NCBI GenBank assembly: GCA_046704385.1
Contig: JBJKSB010000065.1
Span: 1-37,634 of the forward strand
Direction: 5' to 3'
From: GH45 sp046704385
GTDB lineage: Bacteria; Bacteroidota; Bacteroidia; Bacteroidales; SZUA-534
Length of the DNA stretch: 37,634 nt
The notes beneath the pieces were generated by a model. The model had not been told where the DNA came from, ran no database searches, and saw nothing but the letters and a program-made list of their open reading frames with translations. Positions 25,428 through 34,413 of the stretch are shown here, in pieces (within the stretch, counting starts at the first letter, position 1; each line of letters starts with the position of its first letter). The position numbers and the translations under genes are program-made.

Positions 25428-26813
25428 ATGAAATTTTTAACCATAACCGGCTTTTTTATAGTACTAGCAACTTATGCCGGTTTAAGTCAAAACCAGGGTC
25501 TGGTATTTTCTGCAGACGAGGCTGTTAAATACGCCCTTGAAAACAACAAGACCCTGAAAAATGCAAAGGACGATTTAAAACTGGCGGACCAACAATACAA
25601 AGAAGCCCGTGGTGCCGGATTACCAAAGGTTGAAGGTTCGGTAGATTATATGACCAACTTTAACTATGAAGCAGAAATTAATTTTGGCTCAGGATCATCA
25701 ACTCCTCCCGTAATTGACTATACGCAATTAGATGCCGGTGATATGGAAATAATGAGTTTCCTTAACCAATCGTTTGGTTCTACAGGCCCAACCACTATCA
25801 AAATGAGCGACCAGGCCAGTGCAAACATCCAGGTTTCGCAACTAATTTTCAGCGGTCAGTACTGGGTGGGGTTACAACTTGCCAAATTGGGAAAACAGGT
25901 TCGTGCCACCAGCCTGAATAAAAGTGAGTTGGATGTGAAGCAGCAGGTTCTCAATTCATATTATCTGATACTGGTAACCAAGGAATTGCTGAACGTAATT
26001 GGCGAAAACACTAAAAACCTTGAAGAAATGTACGTCCATACCAACAACATGTTTAAGAGCGGTATGGCCGAGCAAACTGATGTTGACCAGATTAAAATTA
26101 ACCTTTCGCAGCTCAAAAACTCGAAAAATGAGATGGAACGAAATCTACAGCTGAATTATAACATGTTTCGTTTTATCCTTGGTATCGACTCAAACGACGA
26201 AATAGTTTTGAGTGACAGCCTCGAAAAATTACTGGGGAATGTTGAGAAGGAATCGGTACAGTCCGATTCTCTTAATCTGGATAACAATCCCGATTATAAA
26301 CTGATATCCATGCAGGAAGAGTTGGGTAACAAACAGGTGGATATGCAAAAATGGGCCTATTCGCCCACCCTGGTCGGATTTTATTCCTATAAAGAAAAAC
26401 TGATGACAACAGCATTCGACCTTTCCCCAAAAAATGCAGCCGGTTTAACGCTTAGCGTACCTATTTTTGCCGGCGGAATTAAACAGGCTCAATTAAGTCA
26501 AAAGAAAATTGAACTCGATCAGATTAAACGAAATAAAGACCTGGTTGAAGAACAATTAAATATTCAGAATAACCAGCTGACTTTTGAACTGAAAAGCGCC
26601 CTGGATAACTATTTCACGCAAAAGGAAAATGTTGAAGTAGCCCACAGGGTTTACAACAGTTATCAAAATAAATATAAGCAAGGCATGGTTTCGAGTATGG
26701 AATTAACCCAGGCTAACAGTAATTATTTACAGGCCGAGAGCAACTATATTTCAGCTGTAATGAAGCTATTGCAATCAAAATTGGCATTAAACAAACTTTA
26801 TAATAAAATTTAA
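25428..26813 (+). CDS. TolC-family outer-membrane efflux protein
   Basis: The protein has 461 residues with a signal peptide ending in GLSQ (~21). It has the two long helical repeats of the outer-membrane efflux family, with ADEAVKYALENNKTLKNA near the start and a matching helix pair in the second half ending in MELTQANSNYLQAESNYISAV. It forms the trimeric channel of an RND tripartite pump. It is followed after 17 bases by the adaptor gene and belongs to one operon with the adaptor and permease. Length and motifs are normal for the family. Confidence 0.9.
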   Translation: MKFLTITGFFIVLATYAGLSQNQGLVFSADEAVKYALENNKTLKNAKDDLKLADQQYKEARGAGLPKVEGSVDYMTNFNYEAEINFGSGSSTPPVIDYTQLDAGDMEIMSFLNQSFGSTGPTTIKMSDQASANIQVSQLIFSGQYWVGLQLAKLGKQVRATSLNKSELDVKQQVLNSYYLILVTKELLNVIGENTKNLEEMYVHTNNMFKSGMAEQTDVDQIKINLSQLKNSKNEMERNLQLNYNMFRFILGIDSNDEIVLSDSLEKLLGNVEKESVQSDSLNLDNNPDYKLISMQEELGNKQVDMQKWAYSPTLVGFYSYKEKLMTTAFDLSPKNAAGLTLSVPIFAGGIKQAQLSQKKIELDQIKRNKDLVEEQLNIQNNQLTFELKSALDNYFTQKENVEVAHRVYNSYQNKYKQGMVSSMELTQANSNYLQAESNYISAVMKLLQSKLALNKLYNKI

Positions 26814-26830
26814 CTTTAATACTACGAAAA

Positions 26831-27886
26831 ATGAAATCGACCTTATATATTAAACTGATCCTGATGGCACTTGTAATAGCATCGTGTTCAACCAAGGCCA
26901 AAGAGGAAAAAGATGATCAAAGCACCACTACCCAGGATAAAGTTTATCCGGTGCGCGTAGAAAAAATTGAACGCAAAAAAATAGAAAAAACACTGGACTA
27001 TACAGCAAATCTGGTTGCATTTAAGGAAATCAACTTCGCTCCGGCTTCACCCGGGCGTATCGAAAAAATCAATGTCGAAGTTGGCAGCCATGTTACGGTG
27101 GGTCAGGTTTTGGTTGAAACCGACAGAACCCAGCTAAACCAGGCTTTAACTCAACTGGCCAATGTAAAATCGAACTTTGAACGCGTGGATACCCTTTACC
27201 AACTGGGTAGCATTTCGGAACAACAATACGATCAGGCTAAAACCCAGTACGATGTATTAAATACCAATGTGAAATTTTTATCAGAGAATACTACCTTGAA
27301 ATCACCGATTAATGGGATAGTAACCGGTAAATATTTCGAAAACGGCGAAATGTATTCAGGAGCACCCAATACAGCCGCAGGCAAAGCCGCAGTGATTACA
27401 CTCATGCAAATTAATCCGCTAAAAGCCATTGTAAATGTATCGGAAAGTTATTTCCCGTTGGTTAAGGAAGGCATGACGGCCTCTGTAGCGGCCGATGTTT
27501 ACCCCGATGAAACTTTTAATGGAAAAATTTCCCGAATTTATCCAACTATCAGCCAGGCCACAAGAACTTTCCAGGTTGAGATTATCATTGAAAATCCACA
27601 GGAAAAGCTTCGCCCGGGTATGTTCACCCGTATTGAACTTAATATTAATGAAGCCAACGAAATTGTGGTGCCGGCCATTTCAATCCTTAAACAGGAAGGT
27701 ACCAATAACCGCTACATTTTTGTAATGGAAAACGGCGCAGCCAAACAAATTAACGTGGTTCCCGGCAAACGTCACGATGAATACCTTGAACTTGAATCTG
27801 GGAATGTAACTGAAGGAATGGACCTTATAGTGGAAGGCCAGGCCAACTTGTTGGATGGTTCAAAAGTAAAAGTGGTTTCAGAATAA
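26831..27886 (+). CDS. RND efflux periplasmic adaptor lipoprotein
   Basis: The 351-residue protein is a membrane fusion protein. The lipobox IASC places lipidation at C19, so it is anchored to the inner membrane. A biotinyl-lipoyl-like hairpin (~62-105; PGRIEKINVEVGSHVTVGQVLVETD) is followed by a short helical pair, the second lipoyl half (KSPINGIVTGKYFENGEMY) and beta-barrel and membrane-proximal domains (~200-350; LRPGMFTRIEL, IVVPAISIL). It links the TolC-like channel to the RND permease. The neighbours on both sides confirm this, with gaps of 17 and 18 bases. Confidence 0.92.
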   Translation: MKSTLYIKLILMALVIASCSTKAKEEKDDQSTTTQDKVYPVRVEKIERKKIEKTLDYTANLVAFKEINFAPASPGRIEKINVEVGSHVTVGQVLVETDRTQLNQALTQLANVKSNFERVDTLYQLGSISEQQYDQAKTQYDVLNTNVKFLSENTTLKSPINGIVTGKYFENGEMYSGAPNTAAGKAAVITLMQINPLKAIVNVSESYFPLVKEGMTASVAADVYPDETFNGKISRIYPTISQATRTFQVEIIIENPQEKLRPGMFTRIELNINEANEIVVPAISILKQEGTNNRYIFVMENGAAKQINVVPGKRHDEYLELESGNVTEGMDLIVEGQANLLDGSKVKVVSE

Positions 27887-27904
27887 CTTTAGACACAATT
27901 TATT

Positions 27905-30900
27905 ATGAGTATATATAGTAACGCTGTAAAAAAACCCATAACCACGCTCATGATCTTTGCGGCAGTTATGGTATTTGGAATATATTCGCTGGTTCATTTG
28001 CCTATTGATTTATATCCTGATATAGAATTTCCGTCAATAACGGTGTTTACCACCTATGGAGGTGCCAGTGCCGCCGATATTGAGACCAATATTTCGAAAC
28101 CTATTGAAGATGCCCTGAACACAGTTGATAACCTGAAGGAAATAACTTCGGTTTCGCGCGACAATATTTCTGTGGTATCACTGGAATTTGAATACGGAAC
28201 CGATTTAAGTGAAGCGGCCAACGATATCCGTGATGCCCTTTCACTGGTTGAAGATAACCTGCCCGAAGAGGCTGACAAGCCAATGATTTTCAAATTCAGC
28301 ATGAGCATGATCCCTATTGTGATGTATGCCGTTACTGCGGATCAAAGCTACCAGGGGATTTCCAAAATTCTGGAGAACAAAATCATTAATCCACTGAACC
28401 GTGTCAATGGAATTGGATCGATAAGCATAATGGGATCGCCCATCAGGGAAGTAGCTATTGAAGTCGATCCGCGAAAGCTGGAAGCCTATAATTTAACCGT
28501 TGAACAAATCGGTGGAATTTTACGGGCCGAAAACCTGAATATGCCCACCGGAAATGTAAAAATGGGCCAGATAAATTATCCGCTGCGGGTTGAAGGGGAA
28601 TTTAAAAACAGCGATTTAATTAAAAATGTGGTTCTTGGAGATTATAACGGCCAAACCATTTATTTAAAAGATGTAGCCACCGTAAATGACTCCATCAAAG
28701 AAATGACCATTGACGAAAAAATTAACGGGAAACAGGGAATCCGGTTAATGGTTATGAAACAATCGGGGGCCAATACAGTAAAAGTGGCGCGCGATGTAAA
28801 CAAGCAACTGGCGGAATTAAAAAAGGATTTACCTTCGGACATTCACATACATCCTATTTTTGATTCCAGTACCTTTATTAATGATTCCATAAACAACCTA
28901 ACGGACACGCTGCTTTACGCACTGTTGTTTGTAACCCTGGTGGTATTATTCTTCCTGGGGCGCTGGCGGGCTACATTTATAATTATATTAACGATACCCA
29001 TTTCACTGATCGTTTCATTCATTTACCTGTACGTTACCGGAAGTTCCATCAATATCATCTCGCTGTCGGCATTGTCCATAGCCATTGGTATGGTGGTTGA
29101 CGATGCCATTGTGGTGCTCGAAAATATATCGAAACACATCGACCGGGGATCGAGTCCGCGCGAAGCGGCTATATATGCCACCAACGAGGTTTGGCTGGCC
29201 GTTATTGTAACCACGCTAACCGTAGTGGCTGTGTTTTTCCCGATGACCCTTATTGGTGGTATGACCGGGATCATGTTCCGCCAATTGGGATGGATTGTAT
29301 CATTAACCGTAGTCACTTCAACCGTTACAGCAATTTCGCTTACGCCGATGTTGAGTTCCAAACTACTGAAATTACAGAAACCAACAGGCAATGGTAAAAC
29401 CAAGGGATTCGATAAAATTATGGTGCCTTTTTTCGACAGGTTTGATAACTGGTATGGCCGGGTTTTAACCTGGAGTTTGCATAACAAATGGAAAATTACC
29501 ATCGGGGCGTTTATTATATTCGTTGGTTCCCTGGGATTGGCAAAAAATCTGGGAACTGAATTTATGCCTGAATCGGATGAAGGACGTATGGGCATTACCA
29601 TTGAATTGCAATCGGGAACACGGGTTGAAAAAACTATTGAGGTAGCCCGTAAAATTGATGCAATAATAGACAGTATTCCCGAAGTTGACCTTATATCGAC
29701 ATCTGCCGGTAGTGACGAAGATGCCGGTATGATCTCTATTTTCAGGTCAACCGGGTCAAATATTATAAACTACACTATTAAACTGGTTCCGCTCGAACAA
29801 AGAAAACGTTCAGTTTGGGAAGTTGCCGAAGAAATAAGGAAGGACCTGGAACCCTTTCCTGAAATTGTAACCTCTAATATCACAACAGGTTCAGCATTTA
29901 TGGGTAGTACCACAGTTGATGTTTCTATTTATGGTCATGATATTAATCAAACTACTTTATTGGCCAATAAGTTAGCCGAGAAGATCAAGAAAGTTGAAGG
30001 GGCACGTGATGTGAAAATAAGCCGCGAAAAAGCCAAGCCTGAATTGCGGGTTGAACTCGACCGTGAAAAAATGGCCGCCCTGGGATTGAATACAGCAACC
30101 GTTTCAAATGCCCTGTACAACAGGGTAGCAGGTATGACAGCCACACGATTACGCGAATCGGGCGAAGAGTATAATGTTAAAATCCGGTTTAAAAAAGAAT
30201 ATCGGAAATCAATAACCGACATCGAAAATATAGCGCTGCAAACACCAACCGGAAAAACCGTGCGATTAGGTGAGGTTGGCCAGGTAAAAGAGTACTGGTC
30301 GCCACCAAATATCGAGCGCAAGCGTAGGGAACGTATAGTTACCATTTCGGTTACACCTTATAAAGTTGCCCTGGGTGATTTGGCTGCCAATATTGAAAAT
30401 GTGATTAAAGGCGTTGATATCCCTAAAAACCTGTTGGTTGAAGTGGGCGGCGCTTATGAAGATCAACAGGAAGGTTTTGCCGATATAGCCATGCTGTTGT
30501 TACTGAGCATCGTACTGGTTTACCTGGTAATGGCATCGCAGTTTGAATCGCTGAAAATGCCGCTAATCATTATGGGTTCTATCCCGTTTGCTTTTTCGGG
30601 AGTAATTTTAGCCCTTTTAATAACCCACACTACGCTTAGTGTGATAGCAGCGCTGGGTGCAGTAATGCTGATTGGTATAGTGGTGAAAAATGCCATTGTG
30701 CTGGTCGACTATATTAACCTGATGCGCGACCGTGGATATGAGCTGAACGAAGCTATAGTTCTCTCCGGAAAATCGAGGTTGCGCCCGGTATTAATGACCG
30801 CACTTACAACCATTTTAGGGATGTTACCGCTGGCATTAAGCTCTGGCGAAGGGTCTGAGATATGGTCGCCTATGGGTATTTCAGTAATCGGCGGGTTGGT

Positions 30901-31021
30901 ATTCTCCACCCTGATTACTATGATCATTGTTCCAGTAATTTACCGTTTCTTCTCTGCAAAAGGTGAACGAAACCGTAAAAAGGAAATCAACAAAAAATTT
31001 CATTTTCTAGATAATATGTAA
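27905..31021 (+). CDS. RND efflux permease (AcrB/HAE1 type)
   Basis: The 1038-residue protein has the full RND plan: TM1 at ~12-30, a periplasmic porter domain, TM2-6, a second porter domain, and TM7-12. The proton-relay motif in TM4 shows two adjacent aspartates, D399-D400, in GMVVDDAIVVLENI. The opening GVYSL-like segment is followed by LPIDLYPDIEFP and the GGASAADIE motif of HAE1 transporters. This is a proton-driven exporter of drugs, bile-like or hydrophobic compounds; the substrate cannot be read from sequence. The stop is 3 bases before the next ATG, so the downstream small gene is cotranslated. Base composition is about half G/C in places (31 of 60 in 29161-29220), higher than in many neighbouring genes. 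Confidence 0.93.
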   Translation: MSIYSNAVKKPITTLMIFAAVMVFGIYSLVHLPIDLYPDIEFPSITVFTTYGGASAADIETNISKPIEDALNTVDNLKEITSVSRDNISVVSLEFEYGTDLSEAANDIRDALSLVEDNLPEEADKPMIFKFSMSMIPIVMYAVTADQSYQGISKILENKIINPLNRVNGIGSISIMGSPIREVAIEVDPRKLEAYNLTVEQIGGILRAENLNMPTGNVKMGQINYPLRVEGEFKNSDLIKNVVLGDYNGQTIYLKDVATVNDSIKEMTIDEKINGKQGIRLMVMKQSGANTVKVARDVNKQLAELKKDLPSDIHIHPIFDSSTFINDSINNLTDTLLYALLFVTLVVLFFLGRWRATFIIILTIPISLIVSFIYLYVTGSSINIISLSALSIAIGMVVDDAIVVLENISKHIDRGSSPREAAIYATNEVWLAVIVTTLTVVAVFFPMTLIGGMTGIMFRQLGWIVSLTVVTSTVTAISLTPMLSSKLLKLQKPTGNGKTKGFDKIMVPFFDRFDNWYGRVLTWSLHNKWKITIGAFIIFVGSLGLAKNLGTEFMPESDEGRMGITIELQSGTRVEKTIEVARKIDAIIDSIPEVDLISTSAGSDEDAGMISIFRSTGSNIINYTIKLVPLEQRKRSVWEVAEEIRKDLEPFPEIVTSNITTGSAFMGSTTVDVSIYGHDINQTTLLANKLAEKIKKVEGARDVKISREKAKPELRVELDREKMAALGLNTATVSNALYNRVAGMTATRLRESGEEYNVKIRFKKEYRKSITDIENIALQTPTGKTVRLGEVGQVKEYWSPPNIERKRRERIVTISVTPYKVALGDLAANIENVIKGVDIPKNLLVEVGGAYEDQQEGFADIAMLLLLSIVLVYLVMASQFESLKMPLIIMGSIPFAFSGVILALLITHTTLSVIAALGAVMLIGIVVKNAIVLVDYINLMRDRGYELNEAIVLSGKSRLRPVLMTALTTILGMLPLALSSGEGSEIWSPMGISVIGGLVFSTLITMIIVPVIYRFFSAKGERNRKKEINKKFHFLDNM

Positions 31022-31024
31022 GTT

Positions 31025-31318
31025 ATGAAAGCAGTATTTATAGTATATAATCAGGCACATACGGAACGTATCGAATTTATGCTCGATAAGTTTGAAATAA
31101 GAGGTTATACCAAATGGGAAACCGTTCACGGACGGGGATCAGAAAAAGGCGAACCCCGCATGGGAACGCATACCTGGCCCGAAGAAAATTCATCGGTATT
31201 GACTATAATTGATGAAGAAAAAGTAGAACCACTTTTGGAAGGAATCAAAAAGCTGAATGCCATTAATGAGGAAGTGGGTATCAGGGCTTTTGTTTGGGAA
31301 ATCACCCAGGCTGTATAA
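31025..31318 (+). CDS. PG0541-family transporter-associated protein (P-II-like)
   Basis: This 97-residue cytoplasmic protein resembles the PG0541 family, small proteins with a P-II-like fold found at the end of Bacteroidota RND operons (start MKAVFIVYNQAHTERIEFML, then YTKWETVHGRGSEKGEPRMG). The order of strands and the long GRGSEKGEPRMG loop fit a P-II/ferredoxin-like plan, with the loop in the place of a ligand or partner-binding T-loop. The probable role is modulating the pump, but no mechanism is established here. The start is 3 bases after the permease stop. A terminator follows at 31370. Confidence 0.8.
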   Translation: MKAVFIVYNQAHTERIEFMLDKFEIRGYTKWETVHGRGSEKGEPRMGTHTWPEENSSVLTIIDEEKVEPLLEGIKKLNAINEEVGIRAFVWEITQAV

Positions 31319-31369
31319 AGTTTTAGAATTTTACCCACTCGCGTAAATAAATAATAGGTTTTATATATT

Positions 31370-31410
31370 AAGTCCTGTGAATTAGTTTTTGCAGGACTTT
31401 TTATTTTATT
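31370..31410 (+). terminator. Rho-independent terminator of the efflux operon
   Basis: AAGTCCTG (31370-31377) pairs perfectly with CAGGACTT (31392-31399), loop 14 bases, followed by a T-rich tail. It lies about 50 bases after the last gene of the operon. Confidence 0.85.
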
Positions 31411-31423
31411 TATATTCAGCTTA

Positions 31424-31651
31424 TTGCAAAAAGTTCTTTCCGGCACCACACAAAAAAGCATTTTTATTAATATGCAAACTGTAAATAGTGTGGAAGAATT
31501 TGCTAACAGAACCGGAATAAAATCATCAAGCACCATACTTAGTGGAATAAAAAGACTAATTGAGAAAGGGTATCTTATTAATAATATTAACTCGTACAAA
31601 ATTGAAGATCCTTATTTTAAACTGTGGGTAAATAATTTTGTACAACAATAA
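31424..31651 (+). pseudogene. C-terminal remnant of an AAA+ ATPase
   Basis: This frame of 75 codons starts at best with TTG. Its sequence (EFANRTGIKSSSTILSGIKRL, EKGYLINNINSYKIEDPYFKLWV) matches the winged-helix tail of the AAA+ ATP-binding proteins common in Bacteroidota and archaea, whose typical end is L-x-x-K-G-x-I, Y-x-I-x-D-P-x-F-x-x-W. The full proteins have about 350-400 residues with Walker motifs, so roughly the last fifth survives here. The operon terminator overlaps its upstream part, which also argues against a functional gene. Confidence 0.6.
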
Positions 31652-31849
31652 AGGTAATCTGAAAGGCTTATTACCTTGGTTCGGAAAAATAGTTTAATAT
31701 TTCGTGTTTCACTGTGGTGGTTTGGTGGCCTTTTATTTATATTAATACCTGATACAACACGGGAGTTGAATAAATAATCACATCTTCATTTTCCAAAACA
31801 AAATCAATACTTTTTTGTACCCTATGCGATTTACTTTTTTTAAAAAAAA

Positions 31850-33121
31850 ATGGAAAATATATTCAATCTTCCGGTTAATGATAAAAAAAGGATAATAATT
31901 ATCGGGGCCGGATTTGCAGGTTTAAAGCTGGCACGAAAACTGGGAAACTCCAAATACCAGGTTGTAGTAATCGATAGTCAGAATTTTCATCAGTTTCAAC
32001 CCCTGTTTTACCAAGTGGCCACATCGGGCATTGAACCGAGTTCCATTTCCTTTCCCATACGCAAAGTGTTTCAGAAACATTCAAATCTGCATTTCAGAAA
32101 TCTGACCTTACTGGAAATTGATAGTACTTCGAACCAGATAATTACGAATGCCGGAAATCTTAGGTATGATTACCTGGTGATAGCCACCGGAGTAAATACC
32201 AATTATTTTGGTAATGTTGACATCCAACAAAATGCCATACCTATGAAATCGACGGCCGAAGCAATTCACTTGCGTAACCGGATTTTGGGAAGCATCGAAA
32301 ACGCCATTCTCACTGAAAACAAAAAGGAACAGGAAAAATTACTTTCCATCGCCATTGTAGGCGGTGGCCCCACCGGTGTTGAGCTTTCGGGAGCCATTGC
32401 TGAGATGCGGAGTTTTGTATTACAAAAAGATTATCCCGAACTCGATTTCAGTTTGATGAAAATCCGCTTGTACGAAGCCGGTCCCCGATTACTAAATGGC
32501 ATGAGTGAGCTGGCCGGGAAAAAAGCCCTGGAATTTCTTAGGAAACTAAACGTCGAAGTGCATTTAAATACCCTGATTAAAGATTACGACAGTGAAAATG
32601 TGATACTTGGTGATGGCACTACCATTAAAAGCAAAAACCTGATCTGGTCGGCCGGGGTAAGCGGCCGGATTATTAAAGGATTGGATAGTACTGTAATAGC
32701 CCCGGGAAACCGCATTATGGTAGATGCAAATAGCCGTGTACAAGGTCAATCCAATATTTTCGCTATTGGTGACATTGCTTTTATGAAAACTGAGACCTAT
32801 CCGCACGGGCATCCCCAGGTAGCACAGGTAGCCATACAACAGGCCCGGAACCTGGCCGACAGATTTATCAAAGACAGATGGAATCCATTTGTTTACCACG
32901 ACAAGGGTTCGCTGGCTACAGTGGGAAGAAGAATGGCTGTGGCTGACTTACCCGGAATTAAGTTTGCCGGTAGTTTTGCCTGGTTTTTATGGCTGTTTGT
33001 TCACCTAATGGCCATTGTCGGAGTTAAAAACAAGGTGTTCATTTTTATCAACTGGGCACAAAGCTATTTCTCACGCGACCAGTCATTACGGGTTTTGATA
33101 AAACCTTTTGAGGAGAAATGA
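31850..33121 (+). CDS. ndh: Type II NADH dehydrogenase
   Basis: This 423-residue flavoprotein oxidises NADH and reduces quinone without pumping protons, at the inner face of the cytoplasmic membrane. The N-terminal Rossmann motif IIGAGFAGL (G19, G21, G24) binds FAD. A second Rossmann motif VGGGPTGVELSG (~169-180) binds NADH, and FAIGDIA (~303-309) contacts the FAD. The C-terminus has the VGRRMAVAD segment and a hydrophobic, aromatic-rich amphipathic stretch (~375-405), the membrane anchor of NDH-2 enzymes. Length fits the family. The gene appears monocistronic and is preceded by a short A-rich leader; the ATG at 31850 gives a sensible start just before the Rossmann strand. Confidence 0.88.
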   Translation: MENIFNLPVNDKKRIIIIGAGFAGLKLARKLGNSKYQVVVIDSQNFHQFQPLFYQVATSGIEPSSISFPIRKVFQKHSNLHFRNLTLLEIDSTSNQIITNAGNLRYDYLVIATGVNTNYFGNVDIQQNAIPMKSTAEAIHLRNRILGSIENAILTENKKEQEKLLSIAIVGGGPTGVELSGAIAEMRSFVLQKDYPELDFSLMKIRLYEAGPRLLNGMSELAGKKALEFLRKLNVEVHLNTLIKDYDSENVILGDGTTIKSKNLIWSAGVSGRIIKGLDSTVIAPGNRIMVDANSRVQGQSNIFAIGDIAFMKTETYPHGHPQVAQVAIQQARNLADRFIKDRWNPFVYHDKGSLATVGRRMAVADLPGIKFAGSFAWFLWLFVHLMAIVGVKNKVFIFINWAQSYFSRDQSLRVLIKPFEEK

Positions 33122-33492
33122 TGTTTCAATTTATAATTTATCCTCCCTAACCCTCCTTTAAAAGGAGGGAATTGGATACTACTGTTTGGTAAAGCTGCTA
33201 ACCGAACGTATGGGTTCGTATCTAATGATAAATATTAAGCACCGGCTGGCTCCTTCCTTTTAAAGGAAGGCGTGGGATGGATACCAAAATTATATAATCC
33301 AACTCCCCATTCTATTGCGAGGTTAAATACTTATCCCTCTCTCGTGCTAATAGTAGCTGTATAGCTAAATTGCTACTGAAACAGCCCACTTCTTATTCAT
33401 TAAATACTGTAAAAATCGATAGATACAAGGTTTTCTATAAGTGGCAACGATTGAATGGTTATATTCAATTCTTATTTTATCACTAATAACAA
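33122..33492. other. Intergenic region with paired palindromes
   Basis: This 371-base region between convergent genes carries two 19-base near-palindromes, at 33151-33169 and 33252-33270, listed separately. Near 33450-33469 there is a weak AT-rich hairpin (ATTGAAT/ATTCAAT). No coding frame or strong terminator was seen. Confidence 0.55.
33151..33270. repeat. Paired C/T-rich palindromes, REP-like
   Basis: CCCTCCTTT (33151-33159), one base, AAAGGAGGG (33161-33169); and CCTTCCTTT (33252-33260), one base, AAAGGAAGG (33262-33270). The two palindromes share their layout and differ by few bases, about 100 bases apart. This looks like a dispersed intergenic repeat rather than a terminator, as no T-tract follows either. 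Confidence 0.55.
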
Positions 33493-34146
33493 TTAACCCA
33501 ACTTCTCAAACAATTCCATCGGATGCCCGATAATCACCTTTGCCCCGTTTGCCATTAATTCCTCTCTATCACGAAAACCCCACAACACGCCCACCGCATA
33601 CATACCTGCATTTGTGGCGGTTTGCATATCCACACCGGAGTCGCCTATATAAATAATTTCATCGGGGCGCATACCAAACTGCTCGCTCAGTTGCAGTGCC
33701 ACTGTAGGATTAGGTTTTTTAATGGCCTCGTCGGTTAAGCCGATAACCGATTCAAAGTTCCAGGGGGCCAGCAAAGTAGCCACCACCCTTTTAGTAAACT
33801 CATCGGCTTTATTCGAAAGCACCGCCATTTTCATATTTCGTGTAGTAAAAGCATCCAATAATTCAGGTATCCCATCGTAGGGCCTCGACTTATTGACACA
33901 ATTCTCACGATACGCTTCCATCACCTCCTCAAAACAGGATTGCACCAGTACATCATCCCGATGGTCTTCAGGCAATGCCCTAACCACCAGTTTACGAATT
34001 CCATTCCCCACAAAATGTTTATAAACGGGTAAATCGTGCAACGGAAATCCATGGCTTTGTAGCACTATATTCACCGCATCAGCTATATCTTCAATGGAAT
34101 CGATCAAGGTACCGTCCAGGTCAAAAATTACACCTTTAAAATTCAT
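33493..34146 (-). CDS. gph: HAD hydrolase, phosphoglycolate-phosphatase-like
   Basis: The 217-residue HAD phosphatase has all four motifs: FDLDGTLID (~8-16; nucleophile D9, acid D11), a SNKADE motif 2 (~110-115), the KKPNP motif 3 lysine (~143-147), and GDSGVDMQTA motif 4 (~167-176). The helical cap sits between motifs 1 and 2. It resembles Gph and PPase-like HADs that hydrolyse small phosphorylated metabolites, and the exact substrate cannot be settled. The ATG at 34146 is 5' of motif 1 by only a few residues, as expected. It faces the NADH dehydrogenase convergently. An 11-base inverted repeat lies about 75 bases upstream of its start. Confidence 0.85.
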   Translation of the reverse strand: MNFKGVIFDLDGTLIDSIEDIADAVNIVLQSHGFPLHDLPVYKHFVGNGIRKLVVRALPEDHRDDVLVQSCFEEVMEAYRENCVNKSRPYDGIPELLDAFTTRNMKMAVLSNKADEFTKRVVATLLAPWNFESVIGLTDEAIKKPNPTVALQLSEQFGMRPDEIIYIGDSGVDMQTATNAGMYAVGVLWGFRDREELMANGAKVIIGHPMELFEKLG

Positions 34147-34221
34147 GTTGTTTTTTTCGTAAAGCTAGGAATTATTTTAAAGGCATCCATCATCCAAAAA
34201 AATCCAGAGACCAGTCGCAGG

Positions 34222-34247
34222 TTTATAGAAATCATAATTTCTATAAA
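34222..34247. promoter_or_regulatory. 11-base inverted repeat upstream of HAD gene
   Basis: TTTATAGAAAT (34222-34232), CATA spacer, ATTTCTATAAA (34237-34247) is a perfect inverted repeat. It lies about 75 bases upstream of the HAD start and 167 bases after the stop of the upstream gene. It could be an operator or a hairpin; there is no T-tract. Confidence 0.4.
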
Positions 34248-34413
34248 TATGTGACTCCTCCGGATATATTTTATAATACTCTTATTTACTTTATTTTACC
34301 TTTAACTACTTAACTAATAAACAAATATAATACTATTTCAACTCCCTTTAAAACAACCCTATAATAAATAACTATAAACTAAAGTGAGTAATGTTTTAGC
34401 ATTGTTTTACTAA

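Larger units (their letters stand above)
31319..31849. other. Intergenic region between efflux operon and NADH dehydrogenase
   Basis: This 531-base region holds the operon terminator and a truncated ATPase-tail frame (31424-31651). A perfect 8-base hairpin (AAGGTAAT 31651-31658, ATTACCTT 31670-31677) starts at the remnant's stop codon and has no T tail. The last part is an A/T-rich leader in front of the NADH dehydrogenase, with a poly-A run just before the ATG and no perfect -7 box. Confidence 0.5.

Noticed and set aside
29023..30927. Minus-strand frames inside the RND permease
   Set aside because: They are shadows of a strongly conserved gene and have no family pattern of their own.
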